Below, piece after piece: positions 33,304 through 42,944 of a stretch of 64,000 nucleotides of DNA. Where the stretch lies: contig NZ_CAMUES010000008.1 of the NCBI RefSeq assembly GCF_947087965.1, forward strand, positions 79,231 through 143,230, read 5' to 3'. The DNA comes from an uncultured Mobiluncus sp. (GTDB taxonomy: Bacteria > Actinomycetota > Actinomycetes > Actinomycetales > Actinomycetaceae). Within the stretch, counting starts at the first letter, position 1, and every line of letters starts with the position of its first letter. A model generated the notes under the pieces. That model worked only from the letters and a program-made list of their open reading frames with translations, did no database searches and had not been told where the DNA came from. The position numbers and the translations under genes were made by a program.

Positions 33304-34905
33304 ATGACATCCCCTTTTAAGAAACGTCATCTGTCTGGCCTGGCGGCAATTACAGCTGCTTGTGCCCTGACTCTGAGCGCTTGTGGCGGAGGCGATGCGC
33401 CGAAGGACAACGCTGGAGACAAACCGGGAGCCGGCCCCACCGGCACCCTCAACGTGTTCGCGGCCTATGACACGACTAACTGGCACCCTCTAAATACCTC
33501 CTCAGCTTTGGCTGTCGGGGCGAACCTACAGGTAGTAGAGGGTCTTTACGAGTTTGATTACTCTGATTTCACAGCTCATAAGGCTTTGGCAAAAGATGAC
33601 GAACCGACCAAGATTGACGATACGACCTACGAGGTCGCGCTGCGTGACGGAGCCAAGTTCAGTGATGGAACTCCCGTGACCTCTGAGGATGTCGTAACTT
33701 CCTACAAGCGCATCGTGGACGGCGAAAAAGACTCTAGTGGAACCGATGTGACCAGCCCATATGCGGCCTTCATCACTTTCATTGATTCTATCGAAGCCAA
33801 AGATGACACCACGGTGACGATTAAGCTCAATCAGCCGATGGAATTCCTCAAGACTCGTTTAGCTGACATCAAAGTCGTTCCCAAGGACTCCACCTTTGAT
33901 GACATGACTTCCAAACCGATTGGTTCGGGTCCCTACAAGTACGATTCCATTACTGATACCACGGTGGACATGTCGGTCAACGAAAACTACAACGGGCCGA
34001 ACCCGGCCACAGTGGAAAAGATTCACTACGACTGCAACCGTGACTCTAATGCTCGACAAACCGCGGCTTTGGACGGCACCACGGATGTCGTCGAAGCCGT
34101 TGATCCCTCTGGCATTTCCGATTTGGAAGCCGCTGGATGGAAGGTCGAAGGTGCGACCGGCTACGGTATCGGCATGATTGTGTTCAACACCACAAAGGCA
34201 CCGTTCAACTCCAACAAGACTCGTCAGGGCGTGCTGACCGCTATCGACAAGAAGACCCTGATTGATACCGCTTTGGTCGGCGCCGGTACGGAACCGGATT
34301 CTTTCTTGCCGGAATACAACCCGATGCACAAGAAAGCCGCAACGCAGTTTACTTTCGACGCGGACAAAGCCAAGTCCCTGCTTAAGGAAGGCGGCGCGGA
34401 AGGCGCGACTGTCAACGTGCTGACCACCACCGATACCTGGATTGCCGCTATGGGCCCCCAGATTAAACAGAACCTGGAGGCAGTGGGCTTGAAGGTACAC
34501 CTCGACAGCAAGGCTTCCGGCGACGTGTGGAATAACAACGTCGCTCAGGGAGACTTTGACATTGTTATCGCTCCTGGCGATGCCTCCGTTTTCGGTGCCG
34601 ACCCCGGCATTCTGACTGCGGGATGGTTCTACAGCCCCTTGTGGATGGACGAACGTTTCCGCTTGAGTGAGTCCGACCCGGCTGCCGCTAAGGCCCTGGT
34701 TGACGCGATGGATGCTGCCGGTAAAGCCACTGGCGATGATGCCAAGACCGAGTGGGGCAAGGTGCAGGACGCCATCGCTGAACAGGCGGCAATGTACCCG
34801 CTGGTGTTCCACACTCTGTACACCGGTTACAAGGAGGACAAGGTCAGTAACCTGACCCCCATTGGGGTAACTGGCCTGCAGCTTATCGGCGTAACGGTTA
34901 AGTAA
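33304..34905 (+). CDS. ABC transporter substrate-binding lipoprotein, family 5 (probable sialic acid binding)
   Basis: A 533-residue lipoprotein of the peptide/nickel-binding (family 5) type. The signal peptide SGLAAITAACALTLSACGG ends in a lipobox with the lipid-bearing cysteine. The body has the usual YEVALRDGAKFSDGTPVT motif. The ATG at 33304 follows GAGGAGAG; an ATG at 33286 lies inside that site. Family 5 proteins serve the SatABCD-type sialic acid importers, and this gene heads an operon of nan/nag genes, so N-acetylneuraminate is the likely ligand. A stem-loop separates it from the permease genes. Confidence 0.85.
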   Translation: MTSPFKKRHLSGLAAITAACALTLSACGGGDAPKDNAGDKPGAGPTGTLNVFAAYDTTNWHPLNTSSALAVGANLQVVEGLYEFDYSDFTAHKALAKDDEPTKIDDTTYEVALRDGAKFSDGTPVTSEDVVTSYKRIVDGEKDSSGTDVTSPYAAFITFIDSIEAKDDTTVTIKLNQPMEFLKTRLADIKVVPKDSTFDDMTSKPIGSGPYKYDSITDTTVDMSVNENYNGPNPATVEKIHYDCNRDSNARQTAALDGTTDVVEAVDPSGISDLEAAGWKVEGATGYGIGMIVFNTTKAPFNSNKTRQGVLTAIDKKTLIDTALVGAGTEPDSFLPEYNPMHKKAATQFTFDADKAKSLLKEGGAEGATVNVLTTTDTWIAAMGPQIKQNLEAVGLKVHLDSKASGDVWNNNVAQGDFDIVIAPGDASVFGADPGILTAGWFYSPLWMDERFRLSESDPAAAKALVDAMDAAGKATGDDAKTEWGKVQDAIAEQAAMYPLVFHTLYTGYKEDKVSNLTPIGVTGLQLIGVTVK

Positions 34906-34921
34906 CCCGCGCCGCACCAGA

Positions 34922-34972
34922 GTTTGTCGGGAGGGATGCTTTCCCTCTCGCGGGGACGCCCTCCCGACAAAC
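34922..34972 (+). promoter_or_regulatory. Stem-loop between the binding-protein and permease genes
   Basis: GTTTGTCGGGAGGG (34922) and CCCTCCCGACAAAC (34959) are a perfect 14-base inverted repeat with a 23-base loop. No T run follows, so it is more likely an mRNA-stabilising or partial-termination structure that keeps the binding protein in excess. Confidence 0.65.
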
Positions 34973-35072
34973 CTGTGCCACTCATCTTTTGTTATGGGAC
35001 AGACCGCATGGCGAGGCGCTTGGTCCACCCAGAAAAAACCTTTCCGATAACTCCTAAAAGGAGTGAAAACTT

Positions 35073-36068
35073 GTGAATAACCTGCTTCGACTCATCGGGC
35101 GGCGATTGATTGCCTTGCCAATTATGGCAATTGGGGTCACGCTGCTTGTATTCTTCCTGATGGAGCTGTCGCCTCTGGATCCTGCTTGGATGGCTTTGGG
35201 TGACAACGCTTCAGACCCCGGCCAAGTAAAGGCTTTCAATGTTTCCCACGGATACGTCATCGACGACGGAAGCCCTACTGGCAAACCTATTCCCGTGCTG
35301 GTGCGCTACTTTAACTACCTGGTCGCTCTGTGTCACGGTGACTTCGGTATTTATGGCGTAGGCACGTCCCACCAAGTCACGGACCTGATTGCCCCGGCGT
35401 TGCCGGTGACTTTGCAGCTGACTTTCCTGGGTCTGTTTATCGCGGTACTGATTTCTTTCCCGCTGGGCGTTTTTGCTGCTATCTATCGTGATCGTTGGCC
35501 TGACCAGGTCATTCGCGTTTTGTCGGTTATCTTTATCGGCACCCCTAGCTTCTGGCTGGCGACCATGCTGGTGTTGTGGATTCTCGGTTCTTTCAAGGGG
35601 ATTCTGCCAGTTTCTGGGCCGGTCCCGGGGTTCTTTGATGACTTTGGCGGGTGGCTGACCCGTATGTTACCCCCTGCAATAGCGCTGGCCACCCCCGTCA
35701 TCGGTCAGATGACCAGGGTGGTGCGGACCTCGGTGGTCGAGGAACTCGATCGTGACTATGTGCGTACCGCGCTCGGCGCCGGAATCCCAAAGCCTATCGT
35801 TATCGGGCGTAACGTTTTGCGTAACGCTTTGATTACCCCGGTGACGGTCTTGGGTTTGCGGGTCGGCTATCTAATGGGTGGCGCGGTCGTTATCGAAATC
35901 ATCTTTAACATGAGGGGCATGGGGCGCGTCCTCGTGGACGGCATCACCAAGAGTGAGGTTTCCATAGTCCAGGCCGCAGCCCTGGTGGTAGCTTTGGCGT
36001 TCATTGTGGTCAACATCATCGTGGACATGCTCTACCTGTTGATTAACCCCCGGATTAGGTCGGTGTAG
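35073..36068 (+). CDS. ABC transporter permease, DppB type
   Basis: A 331-residue inner-membrane permease. LLRLIGRRLIALPIMAIGVT begins the first helix, and the EAA-like loop is in DRDYVRTALGAGIPKPIVIG, which docks to the ATPase. It starts at a GTG with AAAAGGAG upstream. It is the first permease of the importer. The partner permease is the N-terminal half of the next gene. Confidence 0.92.
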   Translation: MNNLLRLIGRRLIALPIMAIGVTLLVFFLMELSPLDPAWMALGDNASDPGQVKAFNVSHGYVIDDGSPTGKPIPVLVRYFNYLVALCHGDFGIYGVGTSHQVTDLIAPALPVTLQLTFLGLFIAVLISFPLGVFAAIYRDRWPDQVIRVLSVIFIGTPSFWLATMLVLWILGSFKGILPVSGPVPGFFDDFGGWLTRMLPPAIALATPVIGQMTRVVRTSVVEELDRDYVRTALGAGIPKPIVIGRNVLRNALITPVTVLGLRVGYLMGGAVVIEIIFNMRGMGRVLVDGITKSEVSIVQAAALVVALAFIVVNIIVDMLYLLINPRIRSV

Positions 36069-36072
36069 TGCT

Positions 36073-38169
36073 ATGACGAGTCAAACAAAGAAACTTGTTA
36101 CCGCGGTTGAATCAGGGAAAAAGATTCGTTTCCGGCGCTGGAACAACATGTCGGTCAGTGCCCGGATTGCTGTCATTGTGTTGCTGGTACTGGCTCTCAT
36201 CTCGGCCTTGGCTCCGCTGTTGGCTCCCTACTCTGCCAGCTTCGTTGATACCGACGCGATGGCGGCGGCGGTGAAGGCCACGCGCAGCAAGGAATCAGCT
36301 CCCAGTATGATTCACCTGTTCGGCACCGATTCGGCGGGGCGTGATGTATTGTCCCGGCTGCTGTTGGGCGGGAAATACTCCATGATTATCGGCTTGTCCG
36401 CAACCTTTATCGCCCTGGTTATCGGGGCTATTATCGGTTCGGTTGCGGCCGTGGTTCGCAAATGGATTTCGGAAGTCATCATGCGCATCATGGACATCAT
36501 CATGGCTGTTCCCGGTATCGCTATGGCGGCGGTTATGGTTCTGGTCTTTAGCGGGATATTTCCTCCCGGCAATCAGGTTGGCCTGGTCACAGTCATCATT
36601 ATCGCAATTGCTTTCGTTTATATTCCCCAGCTAGCTCGAATTGTGCGCGCTAACGTCATGTCCGCTTACGGCGAAGACTACGTGCGGGCTGTGATTGTTT
36701 CCGGCGCCAGAGCTCCCTGGATCTTGACAAAGCACGTGGTACGCAACACCGCGGCTCCGGTTCTGGTTTTTGCCACGGTGCTGGTGGCAGACGCTATCAT
36801 CCTGGAAGCCTCCCTAACCTTCATCGGCACCGGCCTGAAGTCTAGCTTGGTTCCCACTTGGGGCAACGTCCTGTCTGATGCCTCCACAAACGGCTCCATC
36901 AACCATGGCGCCTGGTGGACCGCACTGTTCCCCGGCTTGCTCATCATGATCACCGTGCTGTGTCTGAACATTCTCTCAGAGGGCATCACGGACGCAATGG
37001 TGGCAGCCCCGGCTTCAGCTCCGGTAAAGGTGGAACAAAACACCGCCGACCGCGAAGCCGACGCCCTCCTGCTCGACCCGCGTCGCGCTTACCAAGAACA
37101 GGCCGAATCATTGCGCGCCCGCCTCGATGCGCTGCGCGAAGTCGAACAAAAGCGTCAAGACCGCATGCAGGACAACTTCACCGGTGAACCGCTACTGGAA
37201 GTGAAAGATTTGTGCATCAAGTTCCCGCGTCACGGCGACGTGAACGTGGTCGACCATGTATCTTTCGCCGTACGGCCTGGGGAAACGATGGGTCTGGTCG
37301 GGGAATCCGGCTGTGGCAAATCGATTACCGCCCTGACGATTATGGGCCTCATCGACCCGCGGGCAGAAATCTCTGGCGAAGCCTATTACCAGGGCAAAGA
37401 CCTGTTCAAGATGACTCGGAAGGAACGTCACGCCCTGCTGGGTCACGAAATGGCCATGATTTACCAAGATGCCCTGTCCTCGTTGAACCCAGCGATGCTC
37501 ATCCGGTCGCAAATGAAGCAGCTGACCAAACGTGGCGGCACCCGCAGCGCCGAGGAACTGTTGGAATTGGTGGGATTGGACCCGAAACGAACTTTGGATT
37601 CTTACCCGCACGAACTTTCCGGTGGACAACGCCAGCGTGTTCTGATTGCGATGGCTCTGACTCGTGACCCGCAGCTGGTTATCGCGGACGAGCCCACCAC
37701 GGCACTGGACGTGACCGTGCAAAAGCAGGTCATCGACCTGTTGAACGAACTGCGTAACAAGCTCGGTTTCGCCATGATTTTTGTGTCTCACGATTTGGCT
37801 TTGGTGGCCGAAGTCGCCCACAAGATTACCGTCATGTACGCCGGTCAGGTGGTGGAACAGGCTCCTACCATCGAGCTGCTGGAGAATCCGACTCACGAGT
37901 ACACTCGCGGCCTGTTGGGTGCGGTGCTCTCTATCGAGGCCGGTTCCGGGCGTCTGCACCAGGTTCCGGGGACCGTGCCTTCCCCACAGGACTTTACGGT
38001 GGGCGACCGGTTCGCGCCGCGTTCCTCGCACCCCGATTACGGCGCGGACATCCCGCTGGAGTTCGAGTTGGTCGGTCCCGAGCACGTCTATGCCGCCCTT
38101 CCCAATAAGGAAGGGGTCTATCAGCGTGCACCCCGATATGTTCCGAATGGAAAGGAGGAACAATCATGA
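36073..38169 (+). CDS. ABC transporter permease fused to an ATPase (DppC-DppD)
   Basis: A 698-residue natural fusion. Residues 1-315 are a DppC-type permease (FGTDSAGRDVLSRLLLGGKY, and the EAA loop in YGEDYVRAVIVSGARAPWI). A charged linker follows (residues 320-370), and residues 375-630 form a DppD-type ATPase with Walker A GESGCGKSIT, signature LSGGQRQRVL and Walker B LVIADEPTTALD. The tail is the oligopeptide-type extension. Usually these are two genes. The stop overlaps the next start by four bases. Confidence 0.93.
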   Translation: MTSQTKKLVTAVESGKKIRFRRWNNMSVSARIAVIVLLVLALISALAPLLAPYSASFVDTDAMAAAVKATRSKESAPSMIHLFGTDSAGRDVLSRLLLGGKYSMIIGLSATFIALVIGAIIGSVAAVVRKWISEVIMRIMDIIMAVPGIAMAAVMVLVFSGIFPPGNQVGLVTVIIIAIAFVYIPQLARIVRANVMSAYGEDYVRAVIVSGARAPWILTKHVVRNTAAPVLVFATVLVADAIILEASLTFIGTGLKSSLVPTWGNVLSDASTNGSINHGAWWTALFPGLLIMITVLCLNILSEGITDAMVAAPASAPVKVEQNTADREADALLLDPRRAYQEQAESLRARLDALREVEQKRQDRMQDNFTGEPLLEVKDLCIKFPRHGDVNVVDHVSFAVRPGETMGLVGESGCGKSITALTIMGLIDPRAEISGEAYYQGKDLFKMTRKERHALLGHEMAMIYQDALSSLNPAMLIRSQMKQLTKRGGTRSAEELLELVGLDPKRTLDSYPHELSGGQRQRVLIAMALTRDPQLVIADEPTTALDVTVQKQVIDLLNELRNKLGFAMIFVSHDLALVAEVAHKITVMYAGQVVEQAPTIELLENPTHEYTRGLLGAVLSIEAGSGRLHQVPGTVPSPQDFTVGDRFAPRSSHPDYGADIPLEFELVGPEHVYAALPNKEGVYQRAPRYVPNGKEEQS

Positions 38170-39020
38170 GTGAGGCTTTACCTGCTGTAACAGATGCTCA
38201 GAGCCTGGTCTCTGACCCGGACACCCCCATCATCGAACTGAAAAACGTTGAAGTGACGTTCAAAGCTCGGACCGGTTCGCTCTTCCGCCCCAACCACGTC
38301 CACGCGGTGCAGGGAGTGAACATGAAGATTATGCCCGGCAAGGTGCTGGGTATTGTCGGCGAATCCGGTTGCGGTAAATCCACTACCGCCAATGTCATGT
38401 GCGGGCTGCAGGTTGCGACGAAGGGTCAGGTTTTCTTTATGGGCAAGGACGTTACCAAGCGCAGCGCCGCTCACCGGCGCCACATTGGTTCTGTCGTGTC
38501 CGTGGTGTTCCAAGACCCTGCAACCGCCTTGAATCCGCGAATGACAGTGCAGGATCAGCTAGCTGATCCGCTGCGTGTCCATAAGATTGGCACCGAAGAA
38601 ACTCGGGACAAACGGGTGCGGGAATTGCTGGGGTTGGTAGGTTTGCCGCTGTCAGCTCTCAATGCCCTGCCCGGTCAGCTTTCCGGGGGGCAGCGGCAGC
38701 GTGTGGCTATCGCCCGTGCCCTGTCCCTGCACCCGAAAGCCATCATCGCTGACGAGCCCACGTCCGCCCTTGATGTTTCCGTGCGCGCCCAGATTCTGAA
38801 CTTGCTGTCTGACCTTAAGAAAGAACTGGGGTTAGCGATGGTGTTTATTTCGCACGACATTCAAACGGTGCGCTACATTTCGGATCGCATCGCCGTGATG
38901 AACGCGGGCAAGGTGGTCGAGGAAGGCGACGCAGATACCCTTCTGAACCACCCATCGGATCCCTATACTCGCACGCTCTTGGGGGCCGCGCCGTCCCTGC
39001 TGCATCCGCAGTTGGATTGA
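38166..39020 (+). CDS. ABC transporter ATPase, DppF type
   Basis: The second ATPase of the importer, 284 residues, with Walker A GESGCGKSTTAN, signature LSGGQRQRVAIARAL and Walker B AIIADEPTSALDVS. It begins inside the end of the fusion gene. Together with the fused ATPase domain it drives uptake. The following gene nanA starts 37 bases on with GAGGAGAATGAG in front. Confidence 0.93.
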   Translation: MSEALPAVTDAQSLVSDPDTPIIELKNVEVTFKARTGSLFRPNHVHAVQGVNMKIMPGKVLGIVGESGCGKSTTANVMCGLQVATKGQVFFMGKDVTKRSAAHRRHIGSVVSVVFQDPATALNPRMTVQDQLADPLRVHKIGTEETRDKRVRELLGLVGLPLSALNALPGQLSGGQRQRVAIARALSLHPKAIIADEPTSALDVSVRAQILNLLSDLKKELGLAMVFISHDIQTVRYISDRIAVMNAGKVVEEGDADTLLNHPSDPYTRTLLGAAPSLLHPQLD

Positions 39021-39057
39021 ATACTGACAGTCGGACCAAAACAGAGGAGAATGAGGT

Positions 39058-39969
39058 ATGTCTAAAAAAATTAGCGGCATTGTCCCGCCCCTAACCATCC
39101 CGTTAAAGGACGGCGAACTCGATGTGCCTTCGTTGGAACGGCACATTAACCGCCTGATTGCAGCCGGTATCGATGGCTTGTTTGTGCTGGGGTCGTCGGG
39201 AGAAGTGGCGTTTTCTACCGATGAACGCCGCGGGCAAATCCTCTCTGAATCCAAACGTATCGTGGCCGGTAGACTCCCCATTATGGCGGGGGTTATCAGC
39301 ACGGAGACGGAACGGGTCGTGGAGCACATTCGCCAAGCCGAAGACATCGGGGTCGATGCAGTGGTCGCTACCGCCCCGTTCTATGCCCTGCAAGGGGTGC
39401 GGGAGATTCGGCGGCACTTCGAAATCTTGCGAGAAAGCACGGACCTGCCCATTTGGGCATACGACATTCCCGCATGTGTCCACTGGAAGCTACCCAATGA
39501 CCTGGTGATGGACCTGGGTAAAGCCGGAGTCCTCAGCGGGGTAAAGGATTCTTCCGGCGATGATGTCGGCTTCCGTTTCCTCTCTCGGTTGAACGCCGAG
39601 GCGGGACACCCGCTGCAGCTGCTTACCGGTCACGAGGTCGTGGTGGACGGGGCTTATCTGTCCGGTGCGGACGGCTGTGTGCCCGGCTTGGGCAACGTCG
39701 ATCCGGACGGCTACGTGCGCCAGTGGAAAGCCGCCCTCGCTAAGGACTGGGAGACTGTCCGCAAGGAACAGGACCGGCTGGCAGATTTGATGACGATTGT
39801 CCAGGTCAAAGACGTGCAGGGCTTCGGTGCCGGCATCGGTGCGTTTAAGACTGCCTTGCAGCTACTGGGGGTATTTGAGTCTAATGAGATGCCTCGTCCC
39901 GTGGCGGCTTTGAGCGGAGAAAACGTAGAGCACGTGCGCCGCGTCCTGCAAAAAGTCGGATTGCTGTAG
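39058..39969 (+). CDS. nanA: N-acetylneuraminate lyase (DapA superfamily)
   Basis: A 303-residue Schiff-base aldolase of the DapA/NanA superfamily. GSSGEVAFST holds the carboxylate-binding loop, WAYDIPAC the catalytic tyrosine, and SGVKDSSGD the Schiff-base lysine. By sequence alone it could be another aldolase of the family, but it sits directly before nanK and nanE, which act on its product ManNAc, so cleavage of N-acetylneuraminate is the sensible reading. Confidence 0.85.
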   Translation: MSKKISGIVPPLTIPLKDGELDVPSLERHINRLIAAGIDGLFVLGSSGEVAFSTDERRGQILSESKRIVAGRLPIMAGVISTETERVVEHIRQAEDIGVDAVVATAPFYALQGVREIRRHFEILRESTDLPIWAYDIPACVHWKLPNDLVMDLGKAGVLSGVKDSSGDDVGFRFLSRLNAEAGHPLQLLTGHEVVVDGAYLSGADGCVPGLGNVDPDGYVRQWKAALAKDWETVRKEQDRLADLMTIVQVKDVQGFGAGIGAFKTALQLLGVFESNEMPRPVAALSGENVEHVRRVLQKVGLL

Positions 39970-39979
39970 GAACCCAGCT

Positions 39980-40921
39980 ATGACCACGGATTACGTCATC
40001 GCTATCGACCTCGGCGGCACGAAAATCGCTGCCGCCTTGGCGGATCGGGATGGCCATCTGAGCCTACCTTGCCGGACGGACACGCCCGCTCACGAGGGCG
40101 GTGCGGCCGTGGTCGGAGCGATTAACGCCTTGGTGGGTGAGGTCCGCTCGCAGGCTCACAAGGACGGCATCGACCGGATTGTGGGTGTGGGGATTGGATC
40201 AGCCGGGGTAGTCGACCTGGCGGGGCAGCGGATTATTGCCTCCACTGATGCGATTCGGGGCTGGGCCGGTACTGAGGTCGTATCGCTGGTGGAATCAGCG
40301 GTGAATCTGCCCGTCACTTTGGAAAACGATGTTAATGCTCATCTGCGCGGAGAAGCCTGGAAAGGTGCGGGAGCCGGGAAAAACTACGTTGCCATGATGG
40401 CGTTGGGGACCGGTATCGGCGGAGCCCTCATGGTTAACGGGGAAATTCTGGTCGGTCCGCACGGAACCGCTGGCGATTTCGGACACCTGCCAACTTTGCT
40501 GCCTACCAAACGGGCCTGTACCTGTGGACGCGGCGTGCCACATCTGGAAACCGTGGCATCGGGACCGGGGTTGTACGCCTGGTACTTGGAAAATGGTGGA
40601 GACCCGGCCGTCAGCGGCGCTCGTGAACTGGAAAAACGCGCTCTGTCAGGGGACGTGCTGGCTGCGCGCATTTATACGGAAGTAGCCGCGGAAACCGGGC
40701 GCGCTCTGGGATCTATCGTCAATACGGTTGACCCGGAAGTCATGATTGTCGGGGGAGGCCTGGCTAACAGCACGGACATCTGGTGGAAACCTCTACGGGC
40801 GGCTTACCAGGAACAGTTGGTGAACATTCTTCGTGAGGTGCCGCTGGTGAAAGCGACTTTGGGCAATGCGGCTGCCCTGGTAGGGGCCGCGAAAAAGATT
40901 TGGAACCGGGTGGACGGCTGA
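39980..40921 (+). CDS. nanK: ROK-family kinase, probable N-acetylmannosamine kinase
   Basis: A 313-residue sugar kinase that would phosphorylate N-acetylmannosamine. IDLGGTKIAAALAD is the ATP phosphate motif; ENDVNAHLRGEA and LGTGIGGALMVNGE hold the catalytic aspartate region. The ROK zinc motif is changed: ACTCGRGVPHLETVASG has two cysteines and a histidine and lacks the usual GCxE cysteine. It lies ten bases after nanA. The substrate is inferred from the neighbours. Confidence 0.87.
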   Translation: MTTDYVIAIDLGGTKIAAALADRDGHLSLPCRTDTPAHEGGAAVVGAINALVGEVRSQAHKDGIDRIVGVGIGSAGVVDLAGQRIIASTDAIRGWAGTEVVSLVESAVNLPVTLENDVNAHLRGEAWKGAGAGKNYVAMMALGTGIGGALMVNGEILVGPHGTAGDFGHLPTLLPTKRACTCGRGVPHLETVASGPGLYAWYLENGGDPAVSGARELEKRALSGDVLAARIYTEVAAETGRALGSIVNTVDPEVMIVGGGLANSTDIWWKPLRAAYQEQLVNILREVPLVKATLGNAAALVGAAKKIWNRVDG

Positions 40922-40967
40922 ACTAACCCGGCGCGAGACTGCGCGCCAACTACGGAAGGGGAAATAA

Positions 40968-41672
40968 ATGAATGCACAACGGCAAGCAGCGATTGACGCC
41001 ATTAAGGGGCGGTTAATCGTCAGCTGTCAGGCATATCCGGGAGAGCCGATGCGGAGGTCTGATATCACCGCCGCTTTGGCGCAGTCAGTTGTGGCGGGAG
41101 GAGCTGCCGCGGTGCGCGTCCAGGGGATAGCGGACATTGTGGCGTGCCGTCAGGCGGTGGAAGTGCCGCTGATTGGACTCATTAAGTTTGGTCACGAGGG
41201 GGTTTACATCACGCCCTCGATTGCTCACGCACGTGCCTGTGCCTTGAGCGGCGCGGATGTCATCGCTATCGATGCCACTTTGCGTGAACGGGGGGAGGGC
41301 GAGACTTTCGCGGATGCGGTGAGCGCGATGCACGAGGAATTTCCCGGGGTGGCAATCATGGCTGACTGCGCGTCCGTTGAGGACGCGAAAGCAGCCGAAC
41401 AGGCCGGAGCGGACCTCATCGGCACTACCCTTTCCGGCTATACTCCCGGATACCAATATGCCCGCGCCGCGACTGCGGGACCCGACTTCGATTTTATTGC
41501 GGCAGTCTGCCAGTCAGTCCACGCCCCAATCGTGGTGGAAGGCCGGATTCACAGCCCCCAAGACCTCGCCGAGGTTTACCAATACCCGATTCATGCGGCA
41601 TGCGTAGGCACCGCCATCACTCACCCATGGCGTCTCACTGAATGGTATGTAGACAAACTGCCGAAAGCCTAG
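40968..41672 (+). CDS. nanE: N-acetylmannosamine-6-phosphate 2-epimerase
   Basis: A 234-residue TIM-barrel epimerase that turns ManNAc-6-P into GlcNAc-6-P. Family marks are LIGLIKFGHEGVYITPS, AIDATLRERGEGE, MADCASVEDAKAAEQAG, GTTLSGYTPGYQ and VVEGRIHSPQDLAEV. A site AAGGGGAAA precedes the ATG. It completes the path between NanK and NagA. Confidence 0.95.
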   Translation: MNAQRQAAIDAIKGRLIVSCQAYPGEPMRRSDITAALAQSVVAGGAAAVRVQGIADIVACRQAVEVPLIGLIKFGHEGVYITPSIAHARACALSGADVIAIDATLRERGEGETFADAVSAMHEEFPGVAIMADCASVEDAKAAEQAGADLIGTTLSGYTPGYQYARAATAGPDFDFIAAVCQSVHAPIVVEGRIHSPQDLAEVYQYPIHAACVGTAITHPWRLTEWYVDKLPKA

Positions 41673-41771
41673 CTGCGGGGGCTGCCTGTCTCCATTCACG
41701 AGGAAGGCTGCTGGTGCAGGAACATACGGCTCACAATACTTGCGGACAAACTGAGAGGAAACTGGAACAAC

Positions 41772-42893
41772 ATGACAATCTATCGCGCAGACACGTTATT
41801 TGATGGTAACCAGGTCCTAGGACCCGGGGCAGTGCGGGTGGAAAACGACCGTATCGCTGAGGTTTTCAGCGGGCCGGCAGCCGCACAAGTCCGGGCGGAC
41901 GTGGATTTTGGAGCAGCTATCCTCGCTCCTGGATTCGTGGACATTCACTCTCACGGCGGCGGGGGAGAGGCTTTCACTAATGGGGCTGAGGCAGCCCGTA
42001 CCGTCATTGCCACCCACCGCCACGAGGGTACGACTTCCATCATGGCCAGCTTGGTCACGGACACGTTGGATCACTTGGAATCCCAGATTCGGGATTTGGC
42101 ACCGCTCTATGACGCCGGCGAAATTTTGGGCGTCCACTTGGAGGGGCCGTGGATGGCAGAGGAATACAAGGGAGCCCATGACCCCAAGCTGCTGCGTGAC
42201 CCGGCTTTGGACGAGGTCCAACGCTTGTGCCAGGCTGGTCCGGTGAAAATGGTGACCCTCGCTATTGAACGTCGCGGCGGGTTGGAGGCCGTTCGCTGGC
42301 TGGTGTCACGGGGAATCATTGCCGCTCCAGGACATATGAACGCCGACTACGACACGATGAAAGCTGCTCTGGCCAACGGGGCGCAGAACGTTACCCACCT
42401 GTTCAACGCGATGAAACCGATTCATCACCGCCAGCCGGGGCCGATTGTGGCCGCCTTGGAAACGCCGGGATTGCCGGTAGAAATCATCGCTGACGGCGTA
42501 CATTCCCACCCCGCCACCGTGAAGTTCGTGTTTGATGCCAAGGGGCGGGACACAGTCTTGGTTACCGATGCGATGGCGGCCGCGGGCTCGCCGGACGGAG
42601 ATTACCTGTTGGGGCCTCTGGAAGTCGAGGTTCGTGACGCGGTGGCACGTTTGAAATCTAATGGGTCCATTGCCGGCTCCACCCTAACCCTGTCCCGGGC
42701 CATACGTTTTGCAACTTATACCGCAGGAGTGGATATTTGGTTGGCGCTTCATGCCGCAACGGCTCGCCCCGCTGCCGTGTTGGGCGCAACAGATATTGGG
42801 GTGTTGGCGCCGGGGGCATATGCGGACTTGGTAGTTGAGTCGAGCGCCCTCCAAGTGCAACACGTGTTTCGCCGCGGTCAGCAGGTGCGTTGA
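41772..42893 (+). CDS. nagA: N-acetylglucosamine-6-phosphate deacetylase
   Basis: A 373-residue amidohydrolase that removes acetate from GlcNAc-6-P. The metal and substrate residues are in VDIHSHGGGGEAF, VHLEGPWMAEEYKGAHDP, APGHMNADYDTM, THLFNAMKPIHHRQPG and LVTDAMAAAGSPDG (catalytic Asp). The length is normal. It follows nanE by 99 bases in the same direction; GAGAGGAAACTGG precedes the start. Confidence 0.95.
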   Translation: MTIYRADTLFDGNQVLGPGAVRVENDRIAEVFSGPAAAQVRADVDFGAAILAPGFVDIHSHGGGGEAFTNGAEAARTVIATHRHEGTTSIMASLVTDTLDHLESQIRDLAPLYDAGEILGVHLEGPWMAEEYKGAHDPKLLRDPALDEVQRLCQAGPVKMVTLAIERRGGLEAVRWLVSRGIIAAPGHMNADYDTMKAALANGAQNVTHLFNAMKPIHHRQPGPIVAALETPGLPVEIIADGVHSHPATVKFVFDAKGRDTVLVTDAMAAAGSPDGDYLLGPLEVEVRDAVARLKSNGSIAGSTLTLSRAIRFATYTAGVDIWLALHAATARPAAVLGATDIGVLAPGAYADLVVESSALQVQHVFRRGQQVR

Positions 42894-42944
42894 GGTACGA
42901 CTCGGAGCTTAGCCGGACAATCGAAAACAACGGAAGGTATTCTC

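Noticed and set aside
33859..35028. Open frame of 389 codons on the - strand
   Set aside because: It is antisense to the family 5 binding-protein gene and runs through a stem-loop; there is no start signal or domain.
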